From positions 62,001 through 126,000 of the forward strand of contig NZ_OUNR01000018.1 of NCBI RefSeq assembly GCF_900403705.1: a stretch of 64,000 nt of DNA. Reading direction: 5' to 3'. Positions 54,701 through 61,944 of this stretch are shown one piece after another. Positions within the stretch are counted from its first letter, which is position 1. Each line of letters opens with the position of its first letter. Under the pieces are notes generated by a model. That model was not told the DNA's origin. It was given only the letters and a program-made list of their open reading frames with translations, and did not search any database. A program made the translations under genes and the position numbers. The DNA comes from Nitrospira lenta. Its GTDB lineage: Bacteria > Nitrospirota > Nitrospiria > Nitrospirales > Nitrospiraceae.

Positions 54701-54929
54701 CCACGGTCGAGGTGAGAAAACGCTCAAAGATATAGGTGATGCGCCCTTCGACATCCTGCGGCAGCAGCCCGTCGTAAGCCCAGACCACGGACGTGACGGG
54801 AATCAAGATGTTTGGGAACACATCCGTCGGCATGTGGACGGTTGTCTGAACCCCGAAGAGAACGATCAGAATCGCCAACACCACAAAGGTGTAGGGTTTT
54901 CGCAGGGCGATGTGGACAAGCTGCATCAT
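51750..54929 (-). CDS. RND multidrug-type efflux pump (HAE1/AcrB-like)
   Basis: A 1059-residue inner membrane pump with 12 helices and two large periplasmic loops. Helix 4 has LALAVGVLVDDATVMIEN with the paired Asp of hydrophobe/amphiphile RND pumps (HAE class), unlike the single-Asp pattern of the metal pump at 15288. Motifs PLGRAVMGGLIVATVFTLVF near the C terminus complete the family pattern. It starts with tandem ATG codons after a GGTGG site. Substrate is not readable. It begins an operon with adaptor and outer membrane factor. Confidence 0.92.
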   Translation of the reverse strand: MMQLVHIALRKPYTFVVLAILIVLFGVQTTVHMPTDVFPNILIPVTSVVWAYDGLLPQDVEGRITYIFERFLTSTVEGIKRIVSHSYYGSSIINVYLQDGIDRGGTEADIAAISQTVVKALPPDISPPMVMRLAPSSVPVAMLQVTSDTLTMAELYNLCIMRIRPLLVTIDGAILPHPYGGQDMQIMVSLDQQKLLARHLTPSDVHLALGSQNLVLPGGDIKVKATDWIVLTNASPLKVDDFNNIPIKREGNAFIHLRDVADVRLAGRVQTNSVLVDGQQSVIIIVMKSSEASTLDVVDGIRDMIPRIEKVVPAGVNIKLLNDASIFVRESIVDVVSEMVIAAVLVGLIVLLLLGSWQSTVIVATTIPLSILTSIICLHWIGQSINVMTLGGLALAVGVLVDDATVMIENIDTHLAMNKPLEDAIMDASRQILLPTFVATLAIAIVWLPLFKLSGVSGWLFMPMAEAIIFAMLASFILSRTLVPTMANYMLAGHQAPHAGMDGEGSGRTAPPGFFARFQQGFERGFDRFRDWYNERLELAVAHRKGVVSIALILAVSSLSLLYFNGRDFFPEIKSGTLQMHMRAPLGMRIEATGRIASLVSKDIERLLPGQVEGIVSNCGLPVGAHNLAFIPTPTIGPQDCDMTISLKNEKSPVWDYRRILRQGLRERYPGTEFTFQPADLTAKILNFGSPSPIDVQINGPDRYANYDFARNLAGRLRQIPGTTDVVIQQTMRTPTLLAETNRMFGLGMNLTQKDIAGNLLLTTAGSQQVDQQYWLDRKTGMSYRINVYTPQQQLTSLKDLMTVPVDRDDRSASDKDLKLLGNVTTLSAVGTPGVITHKDIMPLIDIYVSTDERDLGSVLADVEAVARSMEPELPRSAAIEIHGQAELMREAYAELAIGLAVAIVLVYLLIVVNFQSWLDPFIIVAALPGALAGIAWSLFLTHTNLSTPALTGAIMTMGTATANSILVVSYARERLAEHGDALRAAIEAGKARIRPVLMTAAAMIIGMLPMSMGSSQNAPLGRAVMGGLIVATVFTLVFVPCLYAIVYNRRSVRRQELV

Positions 54930-55061
54930 ACGTCACCACCGAGTGCTGCAACGCAACGCTTGTACCACTTTCAAGCAACCCGTTCAAACGATAGCCCCTG
55001 ATGTGTATTAGCGAAACAGGGACGAGCGTCAGCAACCCATACCGCAGCGGCTTTTCGGTTT

Positions 55062-55083
55062 TCGCACTGAGTGCATTGTGCGA
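55062..55083. promoter_or_regulatory. Enhancer-like half-sites of the modA-like promoter
   Basis: TCGCAC (55062-55067) and GTGCGA (55078-55083) are inverted half-sites ten bases apart, with an internal CACTGAGTG. They lie 135 bp upstream of the -24 element at 55219. The spacing differs from the one-base centre of the other three sites but equals the outer half-site spacing at 57507-57528. Confidence 0.5.
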
Positions 55084-55218
55084 TTGCGCTCGATTTAGTG
55101 AGTTCGATCGACGGGAAGATCCTGCATTGCAATGTGGACCTATAAAAAACCGGCAAGAAATCGGCCTATCTAGGCCGCCCGTGCTGAGCGCGCACAGGCC
55201 AGGAAATGATGCAGCTAT

Positions 55219-55234
55219 TGGTATTGATCTTGCT
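55219..55234 (+). promoter_or_regulatory. Sigma-54-like promoter of the modA-like gene
   Basis: TGGTATTGATCTTGCT has GG and GC ten bases apart and TTGCT at -12; two positions in the -24 box differ from TGGCAC. The start codon at 55288 is about 42 bases past the expected transcription start. The rest of 54930-55287 holds no gene that I can support. Confidence 0.6.
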
Positions 55235-55287
55235 GTCACATGCTGTGAGGTGGAATTGCGATACCACGCGACACACAGGGAGCGACG

Positions 55288-56157
55288 ATGCATCACGATA
55301 GACTTTCCCAAGAGATTCACGTGGCATCTGCCCATGGCACCGCTAAAAAGCGTCACACCATCATGAAGTTCGGGAATGTGGGTCTGATCATGGCGATCGC
55401 GATCGGACTAGCCGGTGCCTTTGGAACCAATGGATTCGCGCAGACTGAATCGCTGACGGTCGGAGCTCCCCCGAGCCTCAGAGCGGTCTTCACCGAAATC
55501 CTGCCGATGTTCGAACGAGAGTATGGCGCATCGGTCAATGTGGTCTATGCCCCTTCAAAAACCCTGAGCCATCAGATCGAGCAAGGGGCTCCGATTGACG
55601 TATTCCTTGCCGCGGGGACTGATGAAGTCGCGCAACTCTACAAGAAGGGACTGACGCTCAACGGCAGGCCCCGGACGTACGCACAGACCTCCCTCGTCCT
55701 CGTCATGTCAACGGAGACTCTGGCTACGCTGGTATCCTTTCACGATGCGCTCCCCAATCGCACCACACGCATTGCCCTCGGAGATCCCCGGACATCCGCC
55801 TTGGGAGATGTGACGGCCCGGGTGCTCGCCAGAGTCAATCCGAACTATATGGATAAGAGTCGCTCCAACATTATTTATGCATCCCATAGCGAAGACATCA
55901 TCAATCTGATCCACGCAGGCAAGGCCGACGTAGGGCTCGTCTATCGTGTGGACGCCATCAACGGCGGGCAGGTGCGTATCAGCGATGAGACTCCCGCCGA
56001 ATCTTATGTGCCGGTGCAGTTCGGCCAGGCCGTGGTATCGACCTGTCAGGAAGGCGCTCGGGGGATCGCCAAAGATTTCTCCGATTTCCTCATGACTCCC
56101 CGCGTACAGAAACTCCTGATCAAGTATGGATTTGATTCCCTGCCAACAGTCGGGTGA
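55288..56157 (+). CDS. modA: Molybdate ABC transporter substrate-binding protein (ModA-like)
   Basis: A 289-residue binding protein with an N-terminal signal (LIMAIAIGLAGAFGTNGFA) starting from the second Met; the ATG at 55288 has GGGAG six bases before it, and ATG 55363 is an alternative that trims the leader. The mature part has the ModA pattern: VGAPPSLRAVFTEILPMFE, YAPSKTLSHQIEQGAPIDVFLAAG, GDPRTSALGDVTARVLARV and KADVGLVYRVDAI. ModA binds molybdate or tungstate for a ModBC permease, not seen in this window. Molybdate fits a Mo-enzyme lifestyle (AioA here, possibly NXR). Confidence 0.82.
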   Translation: MHHDRLSQEIHVASAHGTAKKRHTIMKFGNVGLIMAIAIGLAGAFGTNGFAQTESLTVGAPPSLRAVFTEILPMFEREYGASVNVVYAPSKTLSHQIEQGAPIDVFLAAGTDEVAQLYKKGLTLNGRPRTYAQTSLVLVMSTETLATLVSFHDALPNRTTRIALGDPRTSALGDVTARVLARVNPNYMDKSRSNIIYASHSEDIINLIHAGKADVGLVYRVDAINGGQVRISDETPAESYVPVQFGQAVVSTCQEGARGIAKDFSDFLMTPRVQKLLIKYGFDSLPTVG

Positions 56158-56293
56158 TCCGACTGCGTGGATAGCCCTATTCGGCGGTCCGATCCGGCGA
56201 TCAGCAGCACCCCTTCCCTCAATTCATTCCTGCTCATTTCAGCCCTACTCTTCAGCCCTATTCATCCCGTCCTTACTCCCCCCCTCTACTTTG

Positions 56294-56304
56294 CGCACAG
56301 TGCG
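56294..56304. promoter_or_regulatory. Enhancer-like repeat of the small-peptide promoter
   Basis: CGCACAGTGCG is a perfect 5-bp inverted repeat with one central base, 69 bp upstream of the -24 element at 56374. The next bases ATCCGTGCG and CCGCTCAAT repeat those of the FNT enhancer at 43079-43110 almost base for base. Confidence 0.7.
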
Positions 56305-56373
56305 ATCCGTGCGGATCCGCTCAATTTCAGCGAAGCACAAGATGAAAACAGCTGAAATACAGCGTTTTCGCGT

Positions 56374-56389
56374 TGGCACCAGCCTTGCT
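56374..56389 (+). promoter_or_regulatory. Sigma-54 promoter upstream of the 33-residue peptide
   Basis: TGGCACCAGCCTTGCT matches the sigma-54 consensus completely. Transcription would begin near 56401 and cover the small ORF at 56436. Confidence 0.85.
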
Positions 56390-56435
56390 AAGTCTACAGG
56401 TAGACAGTGAGTGACTCTCACAAAGGAGGCTGACG

Positions 56436-56537
56436 ATGAAAGACATGGTAAAGTCCTTCGGAGATCGTGAATTGGCCTGGGCCATGCTGGCAATTGCAGG
56501 AGTTCTCCTCTGGAGCACCTGGGGATTGGTGTCGTAG
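56436..56537 (+). CDS. 33-residue single-pass membrane peptide under sigma-54 control
   Basis: A 33-codon ORF with a strong AAAGGAGG ribosome site seven bases before ATG. The peptide has a charged N terminus (MKDMVKSFGDRE) and one hydrophobic helix (LAWAMLAIAGVLLWSTW). It lies about 35 bases downstream of a consensus sigma-54 start. Such small membrane peptides often modulate transporters or kinases. No family is known to me. Its position between the modA-like and CBS genes suggests it belongs to the same regulon. Confidence 0.65.
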   Translation: MKDMVKSFGDRELAWAMLAIAGVLLWSTWGLVS

Positions 56538-56880
56538 GCACCTGACTTCCACGAATCGCGTTACGCATACCCTGCGAGCACAGGCAGGACACGGCACAGG
56601 AAACGATCTCAACAGTCCGACGCCGGTTTCGCTTTCAAGTGCAGACATCTACCGGCCACAATTCTAATTTCGTGTTGCTGCCGGACAAACTGAATATTCC
56701 GCTTCTTCTTCTCTTATCCTTCCGGGCTGGAGGATGTATGACACTGCTCGCACTTCGCAAGATCTCAGGACGGACAACGAGTATCTGAACGCTTCCCTGA
56801 CACAGCGACCTGATGGCGCGTGGACTGACTCAAGCAAGTTTCTACAATACTCACCCTCCAGGATGGCAAAGGAGCATACG
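56538..56880. other. Intergenic stretch without a supported gene
   Basis: This 343-bp stretch between the small peptide and the CBS gene has no convincing ORF with a ribosome site. An ATG at 56734 in the CBS frame is preceded by GGAGG with no spacing, so an N-terminal extension of the CBS protein is unlikely. No promoter or terminator of note was found. Confidence 0.4.
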
Positions 56881-57333
56881 ATGCCGACAAATCCAACCGC
56901 ATCCAAACCAGGATTACCAGGGGTTCCCGCCGGAGGATTACAGAAGATAGGTCAAATTCGAGGAACCAACAGTCTCGTCTTTCGCATCGGCCACAATGCA
57001 ATGGACGCCGCGTTGGAGCTCGTGTCCTCCCATACTCCCGGGGCTCCAGTCGTCAATGAACGCACTGAGTTCGTCGGGTTCGTCAGCGAAATTGATGTCC
57101 TTCACGCGTTGGAAGCCGGCAAGAATCTTTCCACGTTGAACATCGAACACATCATGGCCCATGACCCAATTGCCGTCACCACCGACACAACCATCAAGGA
57201 AGCCGTGAAATTGATGGAAGAGAAGCGCCTGCTGAATCTTCCTGTGACGAACCAGGGGAAAGTCGCTTACTCGGTGACGCGACACGACCTCTTACGCGCA
57301 GTGATCGGCCTTGGCACGACTGGAGAAGACTGA
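56881..57333 (+). CDS. CBS-domain pair protein
   Basis: A 150-residue cytoplasmic protein made of two CBS motifs (FRIGHNAMDAALELVSSHTPGAPVVN and IEHIMAHDPIAVTTDTTIKEAVKLMEEKRLLNLPVTN). CBS pairs bind adenosine nucleotides or metals and tune channels and enzymes. AAAGGAG lies six bases before ATG 56881. It follows the sigma-54-controlled peptide gene by 343 bp, so it may be on the same transcript or have its own promoter. A link to the FNT or molybdate functions is inferred only. Confidence 0.82.
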   Translation: MPTNPTASKPGLPGVPAGGLQKIGQIRGTNSLVFRIGHNAMDAALELVSSHTPGAPVVNERTEFVGFVSEIDVLHALEAGKNLSTLNIEHIMAHDPIAVTTDTTIKEAVKLMEEKRLLNLPVTNQGKVAYSVTRHDLLRAVIGLGTTGED

Positions 57334-57366
57334 TTCCCGATTAGCTGCACGGCCTCTGCTTAGCAA

Positions 57367-57415
57367 GAGGTTGCTCGGATCTGATAACTCATCCTTTCAG
57401 CATCTGAGCAACCTC
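57367..57415. repeat. Long inverted repeat after the CBS gene
   Basis: GAGGTTGCTC (57367-57376) and GAGCAACCTC (57406-57415) are perfect 10-bp arms; pairing extends inward in part through GATCTGA/TCAGCATC. It lies 34 bp past the CBS stop and could end or stabilise its mRNA, but there is no U-tract. Confidence 0.5.
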
Positions 57416-57506
57416 ACCTCTAGACGATTAGCACCTCTTCCCTCCCCGCATATCCTTGGTTTCATCTGAACATCTCACTTAAAAGACCGCCGTAATTCGA
57501 GCTGCA

Positions 57507-57528
57507 TCGCACACACCGCACCGTGCGA
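57507..57528. promoter_or_regulatory. Enhancer-like repeat of the zinc-ribbon/receiver operon
   Basis: TCGCAC and GTGCGA form outer half-sites ten bases apart, and inside lies CGCACCGTGCG (57517-57527), a perfect 5-bp inverted repeat with one central base. The inner site lies 89 bp upstream of the -24 element at 57617. Confidence 0.65.
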
Positions 57529-57616
57529 ATCCCTTCATATTCCGATCGCGACAACACATTCCCCACGACACCCCATCAAATCAGTTGAATTACGGCAAGA
57601 CGTCACTGTGTCTCAA

Positions 57617-57632
57617 CGGACTAGTTCTTGCT
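57617..57632 (+). promoter_or_regulatory. Sigma-54-like promoter of the zinc-ribbon/receiver operon
   Basis: CGGACTAGTTCTTGCT has GG and GC ten bases apart and an intact TTGCT; three positions in the -24 box differ from consensus. Expected start near 57644, ahead of the ATG at 57679. Confidence 0.5.
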
Positions 57633-57678
57633 CATAGGGAACCTCATCATTGAATTCACCGCCCACGGAGACATCCCT

Positions 57679-57924
57679 ATGCAGCGACACAGACTCGATG
57701 GTCCTCCCGCAGCCATTGTGACCAGAGTTCGTGAACTCGTAGGCCGCGAGCGGACACTGACGTTCACGGCCCTCACCGCCAGACTATCGGACTGCCGGTG
57801 GATCAACCTCTTGCGCGCATTGAATCATCTGGAACAACAGCACGTCATCAAGTTGACTCCCCTCCCATGGGACTATGAAATCCGCCTCATGACGAATGGT
57901 CCGTCGGCGACGAAGGGAGAGTAA
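57679..57924 (+). CDS. Small protein, winged-helix-like, unknown
   Basis: An 81-residue protein with a helical pattern (AAIVTRVRELVGRE, LTFTALTARL, WINLLRALNHLEQQHVIKL) resembling a small winged-helix fold; no named family is recognised. CGGAG lies eight bases before the ATG at 57679; a TTG at 57628 upstream is possible but overlaps the promoter. It starts the operon whose next genes encode a zinc-ribbon protein and an altered receiver. Confidence 0.55.
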   Translation: MQRHRLDGPPAAIVTRVRELVGRERTLTFTALTARLSDCRWINLLRALNHLEQQHVIKLTPLPWDYEIRLMTNGPSATKGE

Positions 57925-57928
57925 GACT

Positions 57929-58327
57929 ATGGCCATAGTGTGCATCCGATGCGGCGGCCTGCTGGTGCGTGAGCGCATTTTTGAAGCCAACGGCATGAGT
58001 TCGACTGAACGGGTCGATTGTGAACGCTGTCTAAACTGCGGCGCGGTTGAAGACGACGTGATCCGGGCCAATCGACAGCTGGCCGAAAGTCCGTTGCTGA
58101 AACGGGAACCGAGAGGGCCTCGTATCCAGCAGCGAGACGTCACCACACTGATGCGCGGTTCAACCGATACTCACCGCTCGGCAACCTCCCCCACCATCGA
58201 ACGGCCGTACCGGCCTCCGGTGCGTGCTGACTACAGCCATGGCAACCGGGCTTATGGTCGGCACCTGGAGCATGATGCCGCTACCGGCACCTCCTACAGG
58301 TATCCTGCTTCAGAAGGTGCCGCATGA
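57929..58327 (+). CDS. Zinc-ribbon-like protein with disordered tail
   Basis: A 132-residue protein from ATG 57929 (GGAG nine bases before). The N terminus has two CxxC-type pairs, CIRCGG (6-9) and CERCLNCG (about 32-39), making a treble- or ribbon-type zinc site. The rest is Arg/Ser/Thr/His-rich and low in hydrophobics. No family is recognised. It overlaps the receiver gene by 4 bp and could be a binding partner or DNA-associated adaptor for it. Confidence 0.6.
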   Translation: MAIVCIRCGGLLVRERIFEANGMSSTERVDCERCLNCGAVEDDVIRANRQLAESPLLKREPRGPRIQQRDVTTLMRGSTDTHRSATSPTIERPYRPPVRADYSHGNRAYGRHLEHDAATGTSYRYPASEGAA

Positions 58328-58740
58328 AACGCCTTCGCATACTGCTGTGCGATGATGCCGCGCCGGCGCTGTCAGAGCTCCAATCGATTCTTGAACTCGA
58401 ATACACCGTCATCGGAACCGCAGAAGATGGACAGGCCCTCATCGCGGCCGCCCAAGCCCTTCGACCTGACCTTGTACTGACCGCCATCGAGCTGCCACGG
58501 ATGGATGGGATCGAAGCCGTGCAGGAACTCCGCAAAACACTGCCGAACTGCCGCGTAATCTTTCACACCTGCCGCACGGAGCCGGAAGTGATGGCGGCCG
58601 CATTTTCAGCGGGCGCAACCGGATACCTGATCAAGGGATCATCGGCATCGTTGCTCGCCGGCCTTCGCACCGTTGTGCAACACGCGCGGGATCGCCACGA
58701 GGAACTTGTCATCGGACGAAACGCCCACCCCATGCTGTAG
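58324..58740 (+). CDS. Altered response-regulator receiver lacking the phosphoacceptor Asp
   Basis: A 138-residue single-domain receiver. It keeps the acidic pair (CDDA, Asp10-Asp11), the switch position (IFHT) and the Lys motif (GYLIKGSS), but at the phosphorylation site reads LVLTAIELPRMDG, with Ala54 where receivers have Asp. It cannot take phosphate there, so it may bind constitutively or be ligand-driven, as in other pseudo-receivers. Overlap with the zinc-ribbon gene suggests one complex. DNA-level codons at this site are clear (ACC GCC ATC). Confidence 0.75.
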   Translation: MKRLRILLCDDAAPALSELQSILELEYTVIGTAEDGQALIAAAQALRPDLVLTAIELPRMDGIEAVQELRKTLPNCRVIFHTCRTEPEVMAAAFSAGATGYLIKGSSASLLAGLRTVVQHARDRHEELVIGRNAHPML

Positions 58741-58819
58741 AGCCCCAGCCGCGAGTGACAGGGAGCAAGCTCTTCCCCAAACTGGACGCACTGAGAATCG
58801 TATTGTTTTGTTTTCTCTC

Positions 58820-58947
58820 AGGAGGCTGCTCAAACAGGTCATCCAACAAGGCCGCAGGCTAGGCAGAACCGGAAACGTACCCTCTGGGGTACGTTGAGGA
58901 TTCCGCCGAGCCGAGAACGAAGTTGGGGATCTGTTTCAGCAGCCTGA
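58820..58947. repeat. Dispersed palindromic repeat, copy 2
   Basis: An imperfect long hairpin of about 128 bp. Outer arms AGGCTGCTCAAACAGGTC (58823-58840) and GATCTGTTTCAGCAGCCT (58928-58945) match at 16 of 18 positions, and the tip is GTACCC-TCT-GGGGTAC. Its right half is repeated at 63918-63981. It abuts the stop codon of the Memo-domain gene, so it may also serve as its mRNA end. Confidence 0.65.
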
Positions 58948-60189
58948 CTAGAAGAACGCCATGCTGGCGTACGTGACCGTCGAGTTGTACTGATCGGTGA
59001 TCCCGCGATCGTAGCGGAGGACTTGGCCGGATTCGGCTTCAATGAGACGCAAGAGAGAATAGATCGGCGCGAAACCTGAAATGCGGCGCTTGTCGTTCTC
59101 GGTGATGATGTATTTGGTAAATTCTTCGGGCTTCCGCTCTTCCACCGGCTTCAACATTTCCAAGTCGTGCTGCATCGATCGATGGAATGAAAAGTCGGTC
59201 GGCGGCTCTTTATCCCCATAGCGCATTCCGAGATGCGCCAGCTCCGCCGCTGCGACAACACAGTAACTGCGGCCTGATGATTTGAGAATATCGCGCAGCC
59301 CGGCCAAAAACACCTCGACCGATTGTTGCACCGGAGCTTCCGCCATGCTCAGCGCGGAAAAGGAACAGAGAATCGGCACAATGGTAAAGGGCTTCTTCGC
59401 CCCGACGATCTGTTGAAGAAACGGCAGTTGGAATTCAATTGCATGTTCGGCTTGGTGGCAGAGATCTTCTTCGAACGCCACCGGGAACCGCTCTCTGATC
59501 TTCGCCAGCAAGGGCTGATCGGCCTTCACGACACCCAACGGCGTTTCAAAATCCTTGTCCGTGACGGCAAAGAGATTGTCGAGCCCGGCGTAGGCTGTCC
59601 CGATGAGGACATACACATCCGGCTGCGTGGCTTCCTGCAGCTCTTTGTACGCCCAGGCGTAGATCGGCCCGGCCTGTTTCAGATCGTAGGTCGGCGCGAC
59701 CACACCTTTGATCGGTTTGCCGGCGTTCTCTGAGGGTTTGAAGTCCGGGCCTTCTTTCGACGTGAAAAACCCATCGATCTGCTTTTTCAACTTTGCCCCA
59801 TCCGCCTCATAGGCGCGTCCGGCAAAGGCCGCCGTGCGCAACGGGCTCTCGCGATACTGGGCGCGCTGCTCTCTGCGGGCCTCTTCCGCCCGTTCCCCTT
59901 CCAAAAACAATTTCTGGTCGAGATCGGTCACCAACTGCTCAACCTTATCGGGCATCAGAAATTCACCGAACCGCTTCAGATAGAGGGCGCCCACTTGTTG
60001 GAGCGAATGCTCGCCGTCGAAATGCTGAACGATGAAAAAGTAGTTGAGCGGAAGCACCAGCCGTTCCTTGCTCAGGCCGGTCGGATCCCACAGCACGATG
60101 TACTGCTCCTCCCCTTCTTTAATGGGGGAGAACTGGAGATTCCGCAATGCGGGATAGTGCTTGGGGTCTTTGGCAGCCGTGGTGGTCAT
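58948..60189 (-). CDS. Memo-domain protein (AmmeMemoRadiSam system B-like) with degenerate active site
   Basis: A 413-residue protein. The N-terminal 100 residues (SPIKEGEEQYIVLWDPTGLS...) form a separate domain, perhaps winged-helix or PqqD-like. The C-terminal part (about 120-413) is a Memo domain: AFAGRAYEADGAKLKKQIDGFF, GVVAPTYDLKQAGPIYAWAYK and EHAIEFQLPFLQQI. At the usual PHAGY the sequence is PTYDL and at the usual GPxH it is GTAYAG, so two histidines of the vestigial metal site are missing. ATG 60189 is chosen because GGAG is four bases before it. It ends a five-gene operon-like row. Confidence 0.85.
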   Translation of the reverse strand: MTTTAAKDPKHYPALRNLQFSPIKEGEEQYIVLWDPTGLSKERLVLPLNYFFIVQHFDGEHSLQQVGALYLKRFGEFLMPDKVEQLVTDLDQKLFLEGERAEEARREQRAQYRESPLRTAAFAGRAYEADGAKLKKQIDGFFTSKEGPDFKPSENAGKPIKGVVAPTYDLKQAGPIYAWAYKELQEATQPDVYVLIGTAYAGLDNLFAVTDKDFETPLGVVKADQPLLAKIRERFPVAFEEDLCHQAEHAIEFQLPFLQQIVGAKKPFTIVPILCSFSALSMAEAPVQQSVEVFLAGLRDILKSSGRSYCVVAAAELAHLGMRYGDKEPPTDFSFHRSMQHDLEMLKPVEERKPEEFTKYIITENDKRRISGFAPIYSLLRLIEAESGQVLRYDRGITDQYNSTVTYASMAFF

Positions 60190-60314
60190 AATGCTCCTTG
60201 GTCGAGCGCTATTGTAAAGGAGGGAAAGAAGAAGCTGCAACCGGGGATATGGCTCAGGGCGAGGTGGAGAAAACGCGCTCCTCGTGACTCTTCAGCCTTG
60301 GCCCCCACCTCGAA

Positions 60315-61064
60315 TCAGTGAGAGTCCGGCGGCTCGCTTCGGCTCCGCCGACTCAGTACGAACAAAGTCCCAATGGTCACGAGCGTCAGCCACAGCGCCG
60401 GTCGTCCATAAGAAGGATCGGAATACTCGATCAAATCGGTCAGCCGGCCGATCAACAAGGACATGCGGGCCATGACCGTATAGCCAAAGGCTGCGCCGAA
60501 CGCGATCATCAGGAACATCACGCCTGTCCTGGCGACCATCTTCCCCGGCCCCTTGTGCTCCACCGAGAAAAAAAAGTAGAACAGCACGGAACTCACGCCG
60601 ATCAGCACGATAATCACGTTCACGCTGCTGGCCGGATTCATCAGATTCCATGAGAAGGTGACGCCCTCCCCCGGCACAAGCATGAGCAGCGGCCGAATGG
60701 TGTCCTCGATTTGCTTCAAGATAAACGACGACACGGTACGCGGAATCGCCAGTCCCGCCCCCACCCCGACGATAAACGCAAACGCATAGCGCGAGAGCCA
60801 GGCGGCTTTCGGCACATAGCGCGTGAGCATGAGCAGTCCGATGGCGACGGGAATCAGGAGCGTCCATTCCTGATTCTCAACGATGGGTTTCCAGATCAGA
60901 TGCACGATCACCGTGTCGTACGTCTTCACGATCGTGTAACCGACCGACACGCCGACATAGAGATTCTCCGCCAGTTTGAAGAGCGGATTATCCTTATACA
61001 AAAAGGAAAAGATAAAGAGCGTTAACCCCGTGGCCACCCACGCGCCGATGATCGTTGCATCCAT
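60315..61064 (-). CDS. Polytopic membrane protein of the DUF6754-type cluster
   Basis: A 249-residue protein with about seven helices and no recognisable catalytic motif; the loops hold TYDTVIVHLIWKP and ETIRP-like segments (IEDTIRPLLMLVP). It belongs to a row of minus-strand genes (62592-63839, 61945-62595, 61080-61925, 60315-61064) with overlaps and short gaps, so it is probably one subunit of a membrane complex of unknown function. Confidence 0.75.
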   Translation of the reverse strand: MDATIIGAWVATGLTLFIFSFLYKDNPLFKLAENLYVGVSVGYTIVKTYDTVIVHLIWKPIVENQEWTLLIPVAIGLLMLTRYVPKAAWLSRYAFAFIVGVGAGLAIPRTVSSFILKQIEDTIRPLLMLVPGEGVTFSWNLMNPASSVNVIIVLIGVSSVLFYFFFSVEHKGPGKMVARTGVMFLMIAFGAAFGYTVMARMSLLIGRLTDLIEYSDPSYGRPALWLTLVTIGTLFVLSRRSRSEPPDSH

Positions 61065-61079
61065 TGCCTGGTCTATCCC

Positions 61080-61925
61080 CTATGACTGCGACCCTTGTTG
61101 TCGGGTCTGACGCCGCACCGAGAAATAAAAGACGTTACAGAGCCCCACCAGGATGATGATCGCGACATGCGTTGCCGATTGCGCATCCATTCCCGCCACC
61201 GCCCGCCCCTTCTGCCCGATCAGACTTTCGTATTCCGCCGCTCCCCGCAACCCGCCGATCAACCCGTTGATCTGGCCGCTTCGCAACAGGGGATACAATC
61301 CCGGCGCCATCACGCCCGTGCAGCCACCGCCCAACTCGAATTTGTATTTATCTTTTCCGAAGACGTACCAGGCTTCGACACCAGGATTCCCCGCTCCGAG
61401 GCTCACCGCATAGGTGACGTCCTTCAAACTGTTGACCCCCTCCAGCACCGGCTGCCCCTTGGTCGGCTTGCCGCCGTAATCGCTGGGGAATGCGGTATAG
61501 AGATTCTGCCCCATGTTGATAATGACGGCCGTCCCTCCCGGGCTCCACCCGAGAAAAACATAGTCCGTGCCGCGCTGTTTGCCGAACTCATTCGCCACCT
61601 TGGTCAGCAACTCGTCGGCCATGCCCGTGCCGGACACCCACAGAGTCATCGACACGACCCGGAGATTCTTCTTAAAGGCATGACGGAGAAGAGCGACCGC
61701 CTGGGGATGGAGCTCCGGCTTCGACGCCGGATCGAAATCGAGCGAGAGGAGGAGCACCGAATGTTCGGGCAGGCTTTCAATATGATCGTAGACGCCGCGC
61801 ACTTCCTGGGAAATCTTGATGGGCAGGCCAACCGGGTAGAGCAACGGCAAGAGCGTGCAGAGGCCGATCACCACAAAGATGATCCGCCGGTCGATCTTGA
61901 GCATGCGTTCCGCGAAACTCATCAT
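61080..61925 (-). CDS. Membrane-anchored protein with large periplasmic domain, DUF6754-type cluster
   Basis: A 281-residue protein with one N-terminal helix (IIFVVIGLCTLLPLLYPVGLP), a periplasmic domain of about 210 residues and a C-terminal helix (ATHVAIIILVGLCNVFYFSV). The domain has an alternating beta/alpha pattern (SVLLLSLDFDPASKPELHPQ, VVSMTLWVSGTGMADELLTK, DYVFLGWSPGGTAVI). No family is recognised. It lies 15 bp from the next and 19 bp from the previous gene, inside the conserved row. Confidence 0.72.
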   Translation of the reverse strand: MMSFAERMLKIDRRIIFVVIGLCTLLPLLYPVGLPIKISQEVRGVYDHIESLPEHSVLLLSLDFDPASKPELHPQAVALLRHAFKKNLRVVSMTLWVSGTGMADELLTKVANEFGKQRGTDYVFLGWSPGGTAVIINMGQNLYTAFPSDYGGKPTKGQPVLEGVNSLKDVTYAVSLGAGNPGVEAWYVFGKDKYKFELGGGCTGVMAPGLYPLLRSGQINGLIGGLRGAAEYESLIGQKGRAVAGMDAQSATHVAIIILVGLCNVFYFSVRRQTRQQGSQS

Positions 61926-61944
61926 CTCCCTACCCCTTGCCCCG

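Noticed and set aside
56158-56290. Short open frames between the modA-like gene and the next sigma-54 promoter
   Set aside because: Low-complexity Ser/Pro frames without ribosome sites; the stretch is better explained as an upstream control region.
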